Below, piece after piece: positions 17,447 to 26,960 of a stretch of DNA of 64,000 nucleotides. A model generated the notes under the pieces. That model was not told the origin of the DNA. It was given only the letters and a program-made list of their open reading frames with translations, and ran no database searches. Numbering within the stretch: the stretch's first letter is position 1; every line of letters begins with the position of its first letter. The DNA comes from Pelagisphaera sp964404745 (lineage in GTDB: Bacteria > Verrucomicrobiota > Verrucomicrobiia > Opitutales > Opitutaceae): NCBI GenBank assembly GCA_964404745.1, contig CAYOLG010000008.1, positions 1 through 64,000 on the forward strand, written 5' to 3'. Both the position numbers and the translations under genes were made by a program.

Positions 17447-18049
17447 ATGTCCGCTCCTAAGCCAACTAGCTTGCCTAGAGACGCCGTCCCTCATTGGGAT
17501 GAATTGGGTTCCGAGCGCTTGGCTAGATGTCGCATTTTCGACGTGGTCTCCAAGCGGTTCAAGCACCCTTCGCGGAAAACCGAAAGCGACTTTTACGTTA
17601 TCAGCTCCCGGGATTGGGTAAATGTCATCCCAATTACTTCCAATTTCGAAATGGTGCTGGTGAACCAATTTCGATTTGGGGTTAAAGAGACTTCTTGGGA
17701 AATTCCCGGAGGCGTTATGGATCCAGGCGAGGATCCCGTCGTGGCAGGACTGCGCGAGCTGCAGGAGGAAACTGGGTTCACTTCGGAGCGGGCTCGGCTC
17801 CTGGGATCGGTAAGGCCGAATCCAGCCATCCAGGACAATGCTTGCCATATCGTATTGGCCGAGCAGGCCATAAAAACGGCAGCCCTGAAATGGGATGAAC
17901 ATGAAGAGATAGAAACGAAGACCGTTCCTGTCGATCGCGTGTTCGAGATGGCTCAGACGGGCGAGATTTTTCACTCCCTCGTTCTAAACGCTCTTCTTCT
18001 TTTCTACCCGGAATGGCGAAAAATCCAGGCCAGACGGCGAAGCGGCTAG
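17447..18049 (+). CDS. Nudix hydrolase, ADP-ribose pyrophosphatase-like
   Basis: Nudix hydrolase of about 200 residues. The Nudix box is complete: GG near residue 88, then PGEDPVVAGLRELQEETGF, with the REL..EE..GF metal-binding residues. The conserved proline downstream of the box in SVRPNPAIQDN and the IPGG lead-in suggest the ADP-ribose or ADP-sugar pyrophosphatase branch rather than MutT. ATG 17447 is preferred over a TTG three codons upstream. The exact substrate is uncertain. Confidence 0.88.
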   Translation: MSAPKPTSLPRDAVPHWDELGSERLARCRIFDVVSKRFKHPSRKTESDFYVISSRDWVNVIPITSNFEMVLVNQFRFGVKETSWEIPGGVMDPGEDPVVAGLRELQEETGFTSERARLLGSVRPNPAIQDNACHIVLAEQAIKTAALKWDEHEEIETKTVPVDRVFEMAQTGEIFHSLVLNALLLFYPEWRKIQARRRSG

Positions 18050-18274
18050 CTCTGTCGAAGGGCCGTGACAACGGTGCCTGAGTCACATGGCGCCCTGCGA
18101 CCTTTCCTAATAGACCATATCGCTTGCGCTTATCTTTTCATTCTCAAACGTTTAGATACGGGTTCCTAATTGACCTGAGGGCTTGCGAGAATAACGTCTC
18201 GTCTAGCCTGTGCGGCTATCCAGATCGGCTCTATGCCGCCATGGAGATGGCCCGCTCATCAAATCGGCGACTCG

Positions 18275-19078
18275 ATGAATATCTTCCACGTTCTCTTCAA
18301 ATCGTCCATCGGCAAGAAAGTTACGATGGCGGTGACGGGTTTTATACTTTTCGGATTTGTGATTGGCCACCTGTCTGGAAACCTCCAGATCTTTGCCCAT
18401 CCGGACAAGATCAATGCCTACGCCCATTTTCTTGAGGCCCTCGGCCCGGGCTTGTGGGTGATACGCCTGTTCCTATTGGCAACGCTCGCGATACATGTTT
18501 GGCTCGCAGCGCAACTCACGTTGGAGAACAAAGCGGCTAGACCGGAAGGATACCAAAGCCAGATTACTTTGCGGGCGACTCTGGCATCGCGCTACATGCG
18601 AGTTTCAGGAGTGGTTGTGCTCGCTTTCATAGTCTATCATCTACTCCATTTTACCGTCCGCGTGACCCATGGCCCTGAGGCCTATCCTAATACGATCCTG
18701 GCGGACGGAACTCCGGTGCGCGATGTTCACTCCATGATTATAATCGGATTTCAAAATCCGCTTGTCTCCATCTTCTATCTATTGGCCGTGGGGCTGCTCA
18801 GTTGGCATCTAAGGCATGGGCTGGTTAGCATGTTCCAGTCGGTAGGCTGGCAGACGAGAACCTGGTCTAAGGCTCTGAACCGGATCGTCATGGCCGTGTG
18901 CGTTCTCTATTTTCTGGGCAACGCAGTGATCGTGGTGGCTGCCATGAGCGGCAAAGCGCGTATCCAAAATCCTCAGGTAGCCGGTTATCTCTGTCGGACG
19001 GAATGCGAGATTTGCGGGCTTCGCAATGCGGCAACGATAGCGGAAATCGATGAGACTGCTGGCGATAACCAATCCTAA
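18275..19078 (+). CDS. sdhC: succinate dehydrogenase cytochrome b subunit
   Basis: Di-haem-type membrane anchor of a class B succinate dehydrogenase/fumarate reductase (the single-polypeptide form found in Bacteroidota, Deltaproteobacteria and Verrucomicrobiota). The protein has about 267 residues and five membrane segments: GFILFGFVIGHLSGNL, LWVIRLFLLATLAIHVWLAA, VVLAFIVYHLLHFTV, PLVSIFYLLAVGLLSWHLRHG and IVMAVCVLYFLGNAVIVV. Histidines within or beside these helices are candidate haem ligands. ATG 18275 is chosen because it places MNIFHVLFKSSIGKK right before helix one, as in the family. It heads sdhCAB. Confidence 0.92.
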   Translation: MNIFHVLFKSSIGKKVTMAVTGFILFGFVIGHLSGNLQIFAHPDKINAYAHFLEALGPGLWVIRLFLLATLAIHVWLAAQLTLENKAARPEGYQSQITLRATLASRYMRVSGVVVLAFIVYHLLHFTVRVTHGPEAYPNTILADGTPVRDVHSMIIIGFQNPLVSIFYLLAVGLLSWHLRHGLVSMFQSVGWQTRTWSKALNRIVMAVCVLYFLGNAVIVVAAMSGKARIQNPQVAGYLCRTECEICGLRNAATIAEIDETAGDNQS

Positions 19079-19093
19079 GCTTTTTCCCAACCA

Positions 19094-21010
19094 ATGATAC
19101 TGGATTCAAAAACACCGTCGGGCCCCTTGGAAAGTAAGTGGGATAAGCACATAATGGACGGGAAGCTAGTCAACCCGGCCAACAAGCGGAAATACGATAT
19201 TATCGTTGTCGGGACAGGGTTGGCTGGAGCCTCGGCGGCATCGACGTTGGCGGAGCTCGGTTACTCGGTGAAAGCGTTCACCTTCCACGACAGCCCGCGC
19301 CGGGCCCATTCAATAGCGGCCCAAGGTGGCATTAATGCTGCCAAGAATTACCAAAACGACGGCGACAGCGTGTATCGACTTTTTTATGACACGGTGAAGG
19401 GAGGCGATTTTCGCTCCCGGGAATCGAACGTCTATCGCCTGGCCCAAGTCAGCGCGAACATCATCGACCAATGCGTGGCCCTCGGCGTGCCGTTTGCCAG
19501 AGAGTACGGAGGCCTGCTGGCCAACCGCTCGTTTGGAGGAGCCCAGGTTTCGCGTACGTTCTACGCTAGAGGGCAAACGGGGCAGCAGCTATTGCTTGGG
19601 GCCTATTCTGGACTAAGCCGCCAGATCGGTTTGGGCAATGTCGAGCTTTATGCGAATCACGAAATGCTCGATTTGGTTGTCATCGACGGTCATGCCCGAG
19701 GAATCATTACTCGGAACGTGATAACCGGTTCAATTGATAAGCACTCCGCTCACGCGGTTGTATTGGCTACGGGAGGATACGGCAATGTATTCTACCTTTC
19801 GACCAGCGCCTTGAACTCCAATGTCACGGCAGCGTGGCGAGCCCACCGGAAAGGAGCGGCATTCGCCAATCCTTGCTATACGCAGATCCATCCGACCTGC
19901 ATACCCGTCTCTGGAGATTATCAATCAAAACTGACCTTGATGTCGGAGTCGCTGCGAAATGACGGACGCATTTGGGCTCCCAAGAATCCAGGAGACCAGC
20001 GCCCTGCTGACCAAATTCCGGAAGAGGAGCGCGATTACTATCTTGAACGGAAGTATCCGAGTTTCGGAAACCTGGCTCCACGGGATATCTCTTCGCGATC
20101 CGCTAAAGAGGTGTGCGATGAAGGTCGCGGGGTTGGCGAAACTGGGCTCGGTGTGTACCTGGATTTCAAGGACGCGATCGATCGTCTTGGCGAAGACGTT
20201 ATTCGCGAGAGGTATGGCAATCTTTTCGACATCTATCACGAAATCACGGGCGAGAGCGCGTACAAGCAGCCCATGCGTATTTATCCAGCGGTTCACTACA
20301 CGATGGGCGGTCTTTGGGTGGACTACAATTTGATGAGCACGATCCCCGGATGTTTTGTGATCGGAGAAGCGAATTTCTCGGATCACGGAGCGAATCGCTT
20401 GGGCGCTTCAGCCCTAATGCAAGGGCTCGCGGATGGGTATTTCGTTCTTCCATACACGATTCCTCACTACCTAGCGGAAGTGCCGAGAGAGCCGGCTCCT
20501 CCAGTGGATCATCCCGAGTTCACCAAAGCCGAGGAAGACGTGGTCAACCGGACGAAGGCTTTGCTCGAGAACAACGGAAAGCAATCGGTTAACAGTTTTC
20601 ACAAGCGCTTGGGGAAAATCATGTGGGACAAGTGCGGCATGGCTCGCAACAAGAGCGGCCTCGAGGAAGCTATACGGGAAATCCCCGCGTTGCGCCAGGA
20701 ATTCGAAGAAGACGTTCGCGTTCTGGGAGCGGGAGACAATCTTAACCAGTCGCTGGAAATGGCGGGACGGGTTGCCGATTTCTTCGAATTGGGCGAATTG
20801 ATGTGCCGGGATGCCTTGGCTCGGGAAGAGTCGTGTGGCGGGCATTTCCGAGAGGAGCATCAATACGAAGACGGAGAGGCGAGACGCGACGATGAAGGCT
20901 TCGCCCATGTTTCCGCTTGGGAATGGAAGGGCAAGGACCAGCCCCAGGAACACCATCAGGAAAAGCTAGAGTATGAGCGCGTAAAGATGGTTACGCGTAG
21001 CTACAAGTAG
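19094..21010 (+). CDS. sdhA: succinate dehydrogenase flavoprotein subunit
   Basis: Catalytic FAD subunit oxidising succinate to fumarate on the cytoplasmic side of the membrane. The 638-residue length is typical of the class B enzyme. Motifs are the dinucleotide fold IIVVGTGLAGASAAS (residues 36-50), the covalent FAD histidine in RRAHSIAAQGGI (near 76), HPTCIP and SLRNDGRIW around the active-site arginine, and HYTMGGLWVD in the capping region. It starts 15 bases after sdhC and is followed by sdhB after 33 bases. Confidence 0.96.
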   Translation: MILDSKTPSGPLESKWDKHIMDGKLVNPANKRKYDIIVVGTGLAGASAASTLAELGYSVKAFTFHDSPRRAHSIAAQGGINAAKNYQNDGDSVYRLFYDTVKGGDFRSRESNVYRLAQVSANIIDQCVALGVPFAREYGGLLANRSFGGAQVSRTFYARGQTGQQLLLGAYSGLSRQIGLGNVELYANHEMLDLVVIDGHARGIITRNVITGSIDKHSAHAVVLATGGYGNVFYLSTSALNSNVTAAWRAHRKGAAFANPCYTQIHPTCIPVSGDYQSKLTLMSESLRNDGRIWAPKNPGDQRPADQIPEEERDYYLERKYPSFGNLAPRDISSRSAKEVCDEGRGVGETGLGVYLDFKDAIDRLGEDVIRERYGNLFDIYHEITGESAYKQPMRIYPAVHYTMGGLWVDYNLMSTIPGCFVIGEANFSDHGANRLGASALMQGLADGYFVLPYTIPHYLAEVPREPAPPVDHPEFTKAEEDVVNRTKALLENNGKQSVNSFHKRLGKIMWDKCGMARNKSGLEEAIREIPALRQEFEEDVRVLGAGDNLNQSLEMAGRVADFFELGELMCRDALAREESCGGHFREEHQYEDGEARRDDEGFAHVSAWEWKGKDQPQEHHQEKLEYERVKMVTRSYK

Positions 21011-21043
21011 AAGATAGTCGCGAGCAAAGGATTTGGAAAAGCA

Positions 21044-21808
21044 ATGAAAGTAACACTACGTGTTTGGCGGCAGAAGAATGGGAATTCCGCTGGAAAATTC
21101 GAGGAATACACAGCGGAGGGTTTAAACTCGAACATGTCCTTCCTTGAGATGCTCGATGTGGTGAATGAGGATCTTATTGAAAAGGGGGAAGAGCCGATTG
21201 CTTTCGCCCATGATTGTCGAGAAGGCATTTGCGGGACCTGCTCCTGCATGATCAACGGCAAGCCTCACGGTCCAGAGAGCGGGGCTACGACTTGCCAGAC
21301 CTACATGAGAAGTTTCAAGGATGGCGACACCATTGTCGTCGAGCCCTTTCGAGCCAAAGCCTTCCCGGTGCAAAAGGATCTTGTCATCGACCGGTCGGCA
21401 TTTGATTCGGTCATACAGGCTGGTGGCTACATTACTGCTCGAGCGGGGAGCTGCCAGGATGCCAACGCCATTCCGATTCCAAAAACGGTTGCCGATCTGG
21501 CGATGGATGCGGCCGCTTGTATCGGATGTGGCGCTTGTGTGGCGGCCTGCAAGAATTCTTCGGCTATGCTTTTCGTATCCGCGAAAGCCGGTCAGCTGAA
21601 TTTGCTGCCTCAAGGTCAGCCGGAAAAGGATTCACGGGTTTTGAACATGGTTGCAGCCATGGATGAGGCTGGATTTGGCAATTGCACCAACCAGTACGAG
21701 TGCTCGGCGGCCTGCCCCAAGCTGATTAGCGAGGAATTCATCTCCAAGATGAACCGCGACTACCTAGCGGCGAGCGTCAAAGGGCTCTTCGCAGCGAAAG
21801 CTCTGTAG
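21044..21808 (+). CDS. sdhB: succinate dehydrogenase iron-sulfur subunit
   Basis: Electron-transfer subunit with three Fe-S clusters (254 residues). The 2Fe-2S cysteines are at about 58, 63, 66 and 84 (DCREGICGTC ... TTCQT). The 4Fe-4S site is CIGCGACVAAC, and the 3Fe-4S site is CTNQYECSAACPK with the next block. It passes electrons from SdhA to the cytochrome b encoded by sdhC. It is the last gene of the sdhCAB operon; no clear terminator follows. Confidence 0.96.
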   Translation: MKVTLRVWRQKNGNSAGKFEEYTAEGLNSNMSFLEMLDVVNEDLIEKGEEPIAFAHDCREGICGTCSCMINGKPHGPESGATTCQTYMRSFKDGDTIVVEPFRAKAFPVQKDLVIDRSAFDSVIQAGGYITARAGSCQDANAIPIPKTVADLAMDAAACIGCGACVAACKNSSAMLFVSAKAGQLNLLPQGQPEKDSRVLNMVAAMDEAGFGNCTNQYECSAACPKLISEEFISKMNRDYLAASVKGLFAAKAL

Positions 21809-21877
21809 GCGATGAGAGAAAGCAGGTGGGCTCGCGGCTAAGCGTAGGCGTGAGATCGTCCGCTTATCAAGCTGGAC

Positions 21878-22252
21878 TTAGAACAGCTCCAAGGCTTGGG
21901 CGCTTTCAACCACGATCCAAATCAGACCGACTATCAGCGACCAGGCGACCAAGGCTGAAACGAGCTTTTTCAATCGCTTGGTTTTTTCGTGGCGATTCAA
22001 TTGATGGTGCCGGAACCCGCTTTTCTGCAGAAAGCTGACGAATTGAGCGTTTTGCATCCGAAAGTCTTCTGAACTGCGATCCAGCAACGCATCGTTTCGC
22101 AAGCGTTTTTTGTGAAGCAGGTTAGACAGGAAGCGGCACACAGATGTAAAGAAAGGCGTTACTAGCCCTCCATCAAGCAGATAATAGTCTGCGCGGGCCC
22201 CAGAAATCAAAAAAAGGCAAATATATTTATCTATGGCATTAATTTTTCCCAA
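21878..22252 (-). CDS. small protein with C-terminal membrane segment, unknown
   Basis: A 124-residue frame I cannot assign. Its C-terminal half looks like a real protein: a basic amphipathic stretch (HQLNRHEKTKRLKKLVSAL) leads into one hydrophobic helix (VAWSLIVGLIWIVV) and a short acidic tail. The first 50 residues are less convincing, and the true start may be internal. It is divergent from gpsA and convergent with sdhB. Confidence 0.45.
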   Translation of the reverse strand: MGKINAIDKYICLFLISGARADYYLLDGGLVTPFFTSVCRFLSNLLHKKRLRNDALLDRSSEDFRMQNAQFVSFLQKSGFRHHQLNRHEKTKRLKKLVSALVAWSLIVGLIWIVVESAQALELF

Positions 22253-22304
22253 CTTGATTCGAGGGTTGTTGCCAGAAGCGCCTGGCTGATCGTAGAAAAC
22301 CGTT

Positions 22305-23318
22305 ATGTCGAACAGTAGGCGGGTAGCAATATGCGGGGCCGGCGCATGGGGAACGGCGATGGCTTTGCATTTAGCCCGTCAAGGTTGCCAAGTGTCTTTG
22401 GTGCCGCGCAGGCCAGAGCAAGCGCGGACGATCAGCGAATCGCGAGAGAATGAATCCTACCTGCCGGGATTTGCCCTGCCGGATGAGGTTCAGGTTTCGT
22501 TACTAGAAGAGGCGGCAATCGAAGATGTCTCAGCGGTCTTTTTGGCGTCGCCGTCCTATGCCCTCAAGGATTGGCTGGAACGGATAAAGTCGATTTCGCC
22601 AGGCTCTGGGCAGCGGATCTTTGTCAGTTTGGCGAAAGGGTTAGACCTAGATTCTCTGGAAACGCCGTGTCAGATGATTGCGGAAGCGCTACCGGGCTCT
22701 ATGGTCGCCAGTTTGTCAGGCCCGACATTCGCTGGCGAGGTAGCCGAAGGCAAGCCGGCTGCTATGACCCTGGGATGCGAATCCGACAATCCTTTGGTTA
22801 GCGAGATACAGTTGTCTTTGAGCGGGCCGAGCATGCGCATCTATTTGAGCCATGATCTGATTGGCGTCGAATTGGGCGGATGCTTGAAAAACGTCTACGC
22901 TATTGCGGCAGGCTGCTGTCAAGGATTGGGGCTGGGGGACAATGCTCTAGCCGCGCTGTTGACGAGAGCGTTGGCGGAAATGGTCAGAGTGGGCGTTGCC
23001 CTAGGGGCTAGAATGGAGACGTTCTACGGGCTTAGCGGGTTTGGCGATTTGGTGGCGACTTGTCATGGTGAATGGAGTCGTAACCGTACTTTTGGGGAGT
23101 CGCTTGCTCGCGGAAAGTCCGCGGGAGAGATTATCTCATCGCAACGCACGGCGGTAGAAGGCTACCGCACTTCTCGATCCTTTCAAGAAATGCTCAGCAA
23201 TAAAGGAATCGAAGCCCCGATTCTTGATCAGGTTTACCGCGTTCTCTATGAGGAGAAGCCACCCATCGCGGCTCTGGATGATCTGATGCGCCGAGAACTG
23301 AAGCGGGAGATCGATTGA
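22305..23318 (+). CDS. gpsA: glycerol-3-phosphate dehydrogenase [NAD(P)+]
   Basis: Makes sn-glycerol 3-phosphate for phospholipids by reducing dihydroxyacetone phosphate. The 337-residue protein has the NAD-binding motif VAICGAGAWGTAMALHLA at residues 7-24. It also has LSGPTFAGEVAEGKPAA and the catalytic lysine region GGCLKNVYAIAAG, and the substrate-binding GLSGFGDLVATCHGEWSRNR. All hallmarks are intact. Its stop is the last three bases before the assembly gap. Confidence 0.96.
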   Translation: MSNSRRVAICGAGAWGTAMALHLARQGCQVSLVPRRPEQARTISESRENESYLPGFALPDEVQVSLLEEAAIEDVSAVFLASPSYALKDWLERIKSISPGSGQRIFVSLAKGLDLDSLETPCQMIAEALPGSMVASLSGPTFAGEVAEGKPAAMTLGCESDNPLVSEIQLSLSGPSMRIYLSHDLIGVELGGCLKNVYAIAAGCCQGLGLGDNALAALLTRALAEMVRVGVALGARMETFYGLSGFGDLVATCHGEWSRNRTFGESLARGKSAGEIISSQRTAVEGYRTSRSFQEMLSNKGIEAPILDQVYRVLYEEKPPIAALDDLMRRELKREID

Positions 23319-23418
23319 NNNNNNNNNNNNNNNNNNNNNNNNNNNNNNNNNNNNNNNNNNNNNNNNNNNNNNNNNNNNNNNNNNNNNNNNNNNNNNNNNN
23401 NNNNNNNNNNNNNNNNNN
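23319..23418. other. assembly gap (100 N)
   Basis: One hundred undetermined bases, a conventional size for a scaffold join of unknown length. The real distance between gpsA and the following permease is therefore not known. The sequence right after it contains a copy of a repeat also found at 9832 and 43308, a plausible cause of the break. Confidence 0.98.
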
Positions 23419-23439
23419 AATTGTACGCGGGATTCAATT

Positions 23440-23520
23440 TGAGCTCACTTGCGCAGTAGCGGTATCGAGGGCCGCTTTTGCATTGTCTTCGAGGGTGGAA
23501 CTCGACCTCGGGGCGAGTTC
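23440..23520. repeat. palindromic repeat copy beside the assembly gap
   Basis: Bases 23493-23520 begin GGGTGGAACTCGACCTCGGG and continue to GCGAGTTC. They match 9831-9858 closely and 43308-43335 at about 23 of 28 positions. The upstream part (near 23440, TTCAATTTGAGCTC) resembles the outer end of the 9770 copy. The remaining bases to the next start at 23658 hold no supported gene. Confidence 0.6.
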
Positions 23521-23657
23521 TTGCAGGCCAATATTCGATAAGCATCCCCAGCATCTGCGAATCGCGAAATATTTGAATCTTTATCCACTGAGCGATTGGT
23601 GATCATGCGAGAATCGAGAACCGCAAAACTTGCCATCCGAAACTAAATAGCGTTTCC

Positions 23658-24938
23658 ATGGTCATGGTGATCTCCGAAGGCAAGCGGCGCATATATTCCT
23701 GGATCTGTTTCGATTTCGCGAATTCGGCCTATGGGACGATTATCGGGACCTTTGTCTACGCGACTCTGTTCACTACGCGAATAGCGTTGGACGAGGCAAG
23801 CGGCACCTTTATCTGGGGGGTTGCTGCAGCTATCTCATCGGTTTTGATTGGACTGCTGTCGCCGGTTCTGGGAGCGATCGCGGACGCCTATAGTTGGAAG
23901 CGGAGAATGATGGGGGCCTGCTTGGTTCTTTGCTCGATCGCTTCGTTCGCATTATTCTTTCCTCTGCCGGGGCAGGCCATATTGGCCGCGATCATATTTT
24001 GTGTAGGCACGATCTCCATCGAGCTCGCCATTGTATTCAACAACGCCTTCTTGCCAGAAATCGCTCCTCGGAAATCCCATGGCAAAGTGTCGGGTCAAGC
24101 GTTCGCCGCGGGTTATTTGGGAGGGCTGATTTGCTTGGGGCTATCGCTTTTTGGATTTGTCGATACAGATACTCCTTGGTTTGGCTTCTCAAAAGATGCT
24201 GTGCAGAACGTTCGAGCAACAAGCTTGCTTGTCGGTGTTTGGGTATTCGTCTTTAGCCTCCCCATGCTTTTGCTGGTACGGGAGAGGCAAACGCCACGAC
24301 CATCCCACGGAATGGGCGAAGTAGTCGGCAGCGCTCTGGGCAGGCTCGCGGAAACGTTTCGGCACCTACGCTCTTACAAGAACATATTTTGGCTCTTCGT
24401 CGCTCGTGTATTCTATAACGATGCTCTCGTAACCGCTTTTACGTTTGGGGCCATTTACGCAGCAGGAACCTTTCAGTTCGCCCCAGAGCAGATCCTGGTT
24501 TTTGGGGTGGCCTTGAATGTGTTTGCCGGTCTAGGGGCCTTTGGGTTTTCGTTTTTGGAAGACCGTATTGGTAGCCGTAAGACGATTATTGTTTCCTTGA
24601 TTTGCCTTTCCGCGAGCAGCGCAGCTGCGGTGTTCGTTGAATCCAAAGCAGCATTTTGGGCCTGCGCCATCGTATTGGGGATCTTTATCGGACCGAATCA
24701 ATCAGCTAGCCGGGCCTTTCTGAGCCGCATCGCCCCGGAGGAAAAAGTCAATGAGTTCTTCGGATTCTTCGCGTTTTCCGGGAAAGCGACTTCATTTTTG
24801 GGACCGCTCTTATGTGGAGCCCTGACAGCTACCTTCGGCAGTCAGCGGATCGGAATGGCCGTTGTCCCCGTTCTATTCGTCATTGGCTTGCTCGTGCTGG
24901 TTTTTAAGACCCGTCCCTTTGCGGGAGAGGGAGAGTAA
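23658..24938 (+). CDS. MFS permease, UMF1/Atg22-like
   Basis: A 426-residue major facilitator protein with about 12 membrane segments. The N-terminus YSWICFDFANSAYGTIIGTFVYATLF is typical of the UMF1 family (Atg22-like), where WxxYDWANSAY is conserved. The motif-A-like loop LGAIADAYSWKRRMM and the mid-protein segment IFWLFVARVFYNDALVTAFTFG support this. Bacterial members are thought to be effluxers of amino acids or other small metabolites; the substrate here is unknown. ATG 23664 is an alternative start. Confidence 0.87.
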   Translation: MVMVISEGKRRIYSWICFDFANSAYGTIIGTFVYATLFTTRIALDEASGTFIWGVAAAISSVLIGLLSPVLGAIADAYSWKRRMMGACLVLCSIASFALFFPLPGQAILAAIIFCVGTISIELAIVFNNAFLPEIAPRKSHGKVSGQAFAAGYLGGLICLGLSLFGFVDTDTPWFGFSKDAVQNVRATSLLVGVWVFVFSLPMLLLVRERQTPRPSHGMGEVVGSALGRLAETFRHLRSYKNIFWLFVARVFYNDALVTAFTFGAIYAAGTFQFAPEQILVFGVALNVFAGLGAFGFSFLEDRIGSRKTIIVSLICLSASSAAAVFVESKAAFWACAIVLGIFIGPNQSASRAFLSRIAPEEKVNEFFGFFAFSGKATSFLGPLLCGALTATFGSQRIGMAVVPVLFVIGLLVLVFKTRPFAGEGE

Positions 24939-24992
24939 TGCAACTGACGAAAAGGTTCGATCATATGTCGCTGGTCCGATCGAGAGCGGAGC

Positions 24993-25020
24993 CAGGCTAG
25001 AAGCCTGGGCTACGTAGCCC
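24993..25020. terminator. double hairpin between convergent genes
   Basis: CCAGGCT-AGA-AGCCTGG (24993-25009) overlaps the perfect palindrome GGGCTACGTAGCCC (25007-25020). They lie between the convergent permease gene (ends 24938) and dctM (ends 25038). Neither has a strong T tract. A bidirectional terminator role is plausible, but a dispersed repeat is equally possible. Confidence 0.4.
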
Positions 25021-25037
25021 TAGCAAATCCCGGTTCT

Positions 25038-26429
25038 TCAATAGCTTACGCCGGGCAACCAAGTGACCAGCTTGGGGAAAACGACGACCAAGCCCAACGC
25101 AATGAGCTGTATCACAATAAAGGGTACAACGCCTCGGTAGAGATGCTTTAGCTTTATCTCAGGCGGACAGACGCCCTTAATGTAGAAAAGGGCGAACCCG
25201 ACAGGGGGAGTCAAAAACGAGGTTTGCAGGGCGACGGCGCACAAGATGGCGAACCAGATAAGGGCGGGCTTGGAAGAGGCATCCATACCGCTATCAGCGA
25301 GCCAGGCGAGATCCATGCCCGCTATGATGGGAGCGACGATCGGCAGCATGATCATGGTGATCTCGATCCATTCTAAAAAGAAGCCAAGCAGAAATATGAT
25401 GGCCAGGATGACGAATATAGTTCCGTAGTCGCCCGATCCTACTCCGAGGATGGCGTTGGCGATCATTTCGTCGCCGCCGAGTCTCCTGAGCACTAGCGAG
25501 AAGCAGGTGGCTCCAATCAGGATCGCCGCCAAGAATCCCATTGTGCTCATGGTATCGCGCAGCGATTTACGGAAGCTATTCAAATTGAGCCTTCGGTTTG
25601 ATAGGGCCAATATCATGGCTCCGAGGGCTCCCATCCCGCTCGACTCCGTAGGCGTCGCGATTCCGAAGAAAATCGAGCCAAGGACAAGCATGATTAAGAA
25701 AAGGGCGGGAAGGATGGCCAAAGCGGAATCCATCCAGTCGCGGGCCCTAAGTTTAACCACCTCCTTCGGCTTCGGCGCTGCAGATGGATTTAGCCGGGCG
25801 TAGACCACGATGTAGACCAGGTAGAGACCGGAAAGCACGAGTCCCGGGAACACGGCCCCCATAAATAGATCGCCTGTGGACACGTCCAACTGGGTGGACA
25901 TCAATATGAGCATGATGCTCGGGGGAATGAGAATTCCCAGCGTCCCGGCGCTGCAAACCGTTCCTGCGGCGAAGGCCGGCGCGTAGTTGACTCGCATCAT
26001 TGCGGGAAGGGTCAAGGTGCCGAGGAGGACCACGGAAGCCCCGATGATTCCCGTCGAGGCGGCTAGCAGGATTCCCATGAGGGTGACGGCGAGGGCAAGC
26101 CCTCCAGAAACGCGGCCGAAAATCTTTTGCTGGGCCAACATCATCTTCTCAGCTACCCCCGAGCGGTCGAGGATGTTTCCCATGAGGATAAACATGGGCA
26201 AAGCGACCAGCACCTCGCTTTTCATGATGCCGAAAACTCGGTCGACAGTGATTGAGAAGCGCAAGTAGCTAAGTCCGGTGTAGATGCCGAATACCTCATC
26301 AAGGACAACGGCGATGGTGGTTACCGCCATTGCGGATCCGCCAAGAGAGAAGCCGACGGGCACGCCGAGAAAGAGCAGCCCGATGAAGAGTCCCATGAGG
26401 ACAAAAATGAGTATCGCGCTAGGATCCAT
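25038..26429 (-). CDS. dctM: TRAP transporter large permease subunit DctM
   Basis: Transport subunit of the second TRAP system. The 463-residue protein has about 12 membrane segments. DctM marks include LVALPMFILMGNILDRSG, STGIIGASVVLLGTL, CSAGTLGILIPPSIMLILM and TSFLTPPVGFALFYIKG. Its start overlaps the dctQ end by 11 bases. It is a separate polypeptide, unlike the fused QM protein at 6933-8855, so the two TRAP operons are not recent duplicates. Confidence 0.93.
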   Translation of the reverse strand: MDPSAILIFVLMGLFIGLLFLGVPVGFSLGGSAMAVTTIAVVLDEVFGIYTGLSYLRFSITVDRVFGIMKSEVLVALPMFILMGNILDRSGVAEKMMLAQQKIFGRVSGGLALAVTLMGILLAASTGIIGASVVLLGTLTLPAMMRVNYAPAFAAGTVCSAGTLGILIPPSIMLILMSTQLDVSTGDLFMGAVFPGLVLSGLYLVYIVVYARLNPSAAPKPKEVVKLRARDWMDSALAILPALFLIMLVLGSIFFGIATPTESSGMGALGAMILALSNRRLNLNSFRKSLRDTMSTMGFLAAILIGATCFSLVLRRLGGDEMIANAILGVGSGDYGTIFVILAIIFLLGFFLEWIEITMIMLPIVAPIIAGMDLAWLADSGMDASSKPALIWFAILCAVALQTSFLTPPVGFALFYIKGVCPPEIKLKHLYRGVVPFIVIQLIALGLVVVFPKLVTWLPGVSY

Positions 26430-26940
26430 GGACCTCCGACGGATGTATATCTTCCTTGTCGAGCAAGATCAGAACGAGACGGGCTAGCGATTCGATGATA
26501 AGCAATAGGCAGCTCACGGGAAGCAATCCCTTGACAATCCATAGCCATGGCATGCCGCCCGGGTTCGGAGAGCTTTCGTCGATGATAAAGGACTTAACTG
26601 CGTAGTCCCAGCCGTGCCACATGAGAAATGCATACATAGGGATGAGAAACAGGGCGATTCCAACCAAATCGACGATACGCCTCGTTTTCTCCGTGTACCG
26701 CTGATAAACGAAATCGACCCTTACGTGGCCATCATGGGTCATCGTGTAGGATAATCCCAATACGAGAGTTGCCGAAAACAGGTACCAAAGCGAGTCCTCG
26801 AGACGGGTATTGGTAATGCCGAAGGCGTATCGCAGCAGTACTTGGATGACAATCGCTCCAAGAAGTATGGCCATCGACCATGAGGAGAGCTTTCCAATCC
26901 AGGTAATCGCATTCTCAATACGATGAGCGAGGTTTTTCAT
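26419..26940 (-). CDS. dctQ: TRAP transporter small permease subunit DctQ
   Basis: Small membrane subunit of the TRAP transporter, about 173 residues from ATG 26940. It has four membrane segments and the conserved block EDSLWYLFSATLVLGLSYTMTHDGHVRVDF, where the E-x-x-x-Y and GHVRVD residues match the DctQ family. An upstream in-frame start at 27027 would run into dctP and is rejected. It lies 20 bases after dctP and overlaps dctM. Confidence 0.9.
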   Translation of the reverse strand: MKNLAHRIENAITWIGKLSSWSMAILLGAIVIQVLLRYAFGITNTRLEDSLWYLFSATLVLGLSYTMTHDGHVRVDFVYQRYTEKTRRIVDLVGIALFLIPMYAFLMWHGWDYAVKSFIIDESSPNPGGMPWLWIVKGLLPVSCLLLIIESLARLVLILLDKEDIHPSEVHGS

Positions 26941-26960
26941 CTTTTGGGAGACGAAGGGTG

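Noticed and set aside
18050..18274. Riboswitch or promoter upstream of sdhC
   Set aside because: I could not find a consensus promoter or a recognisable RNA structure in this stretch.
23315..23602. Frame through the undetermined bases
   Set aside because: It depends on 100 N and has no coding character on the known side.
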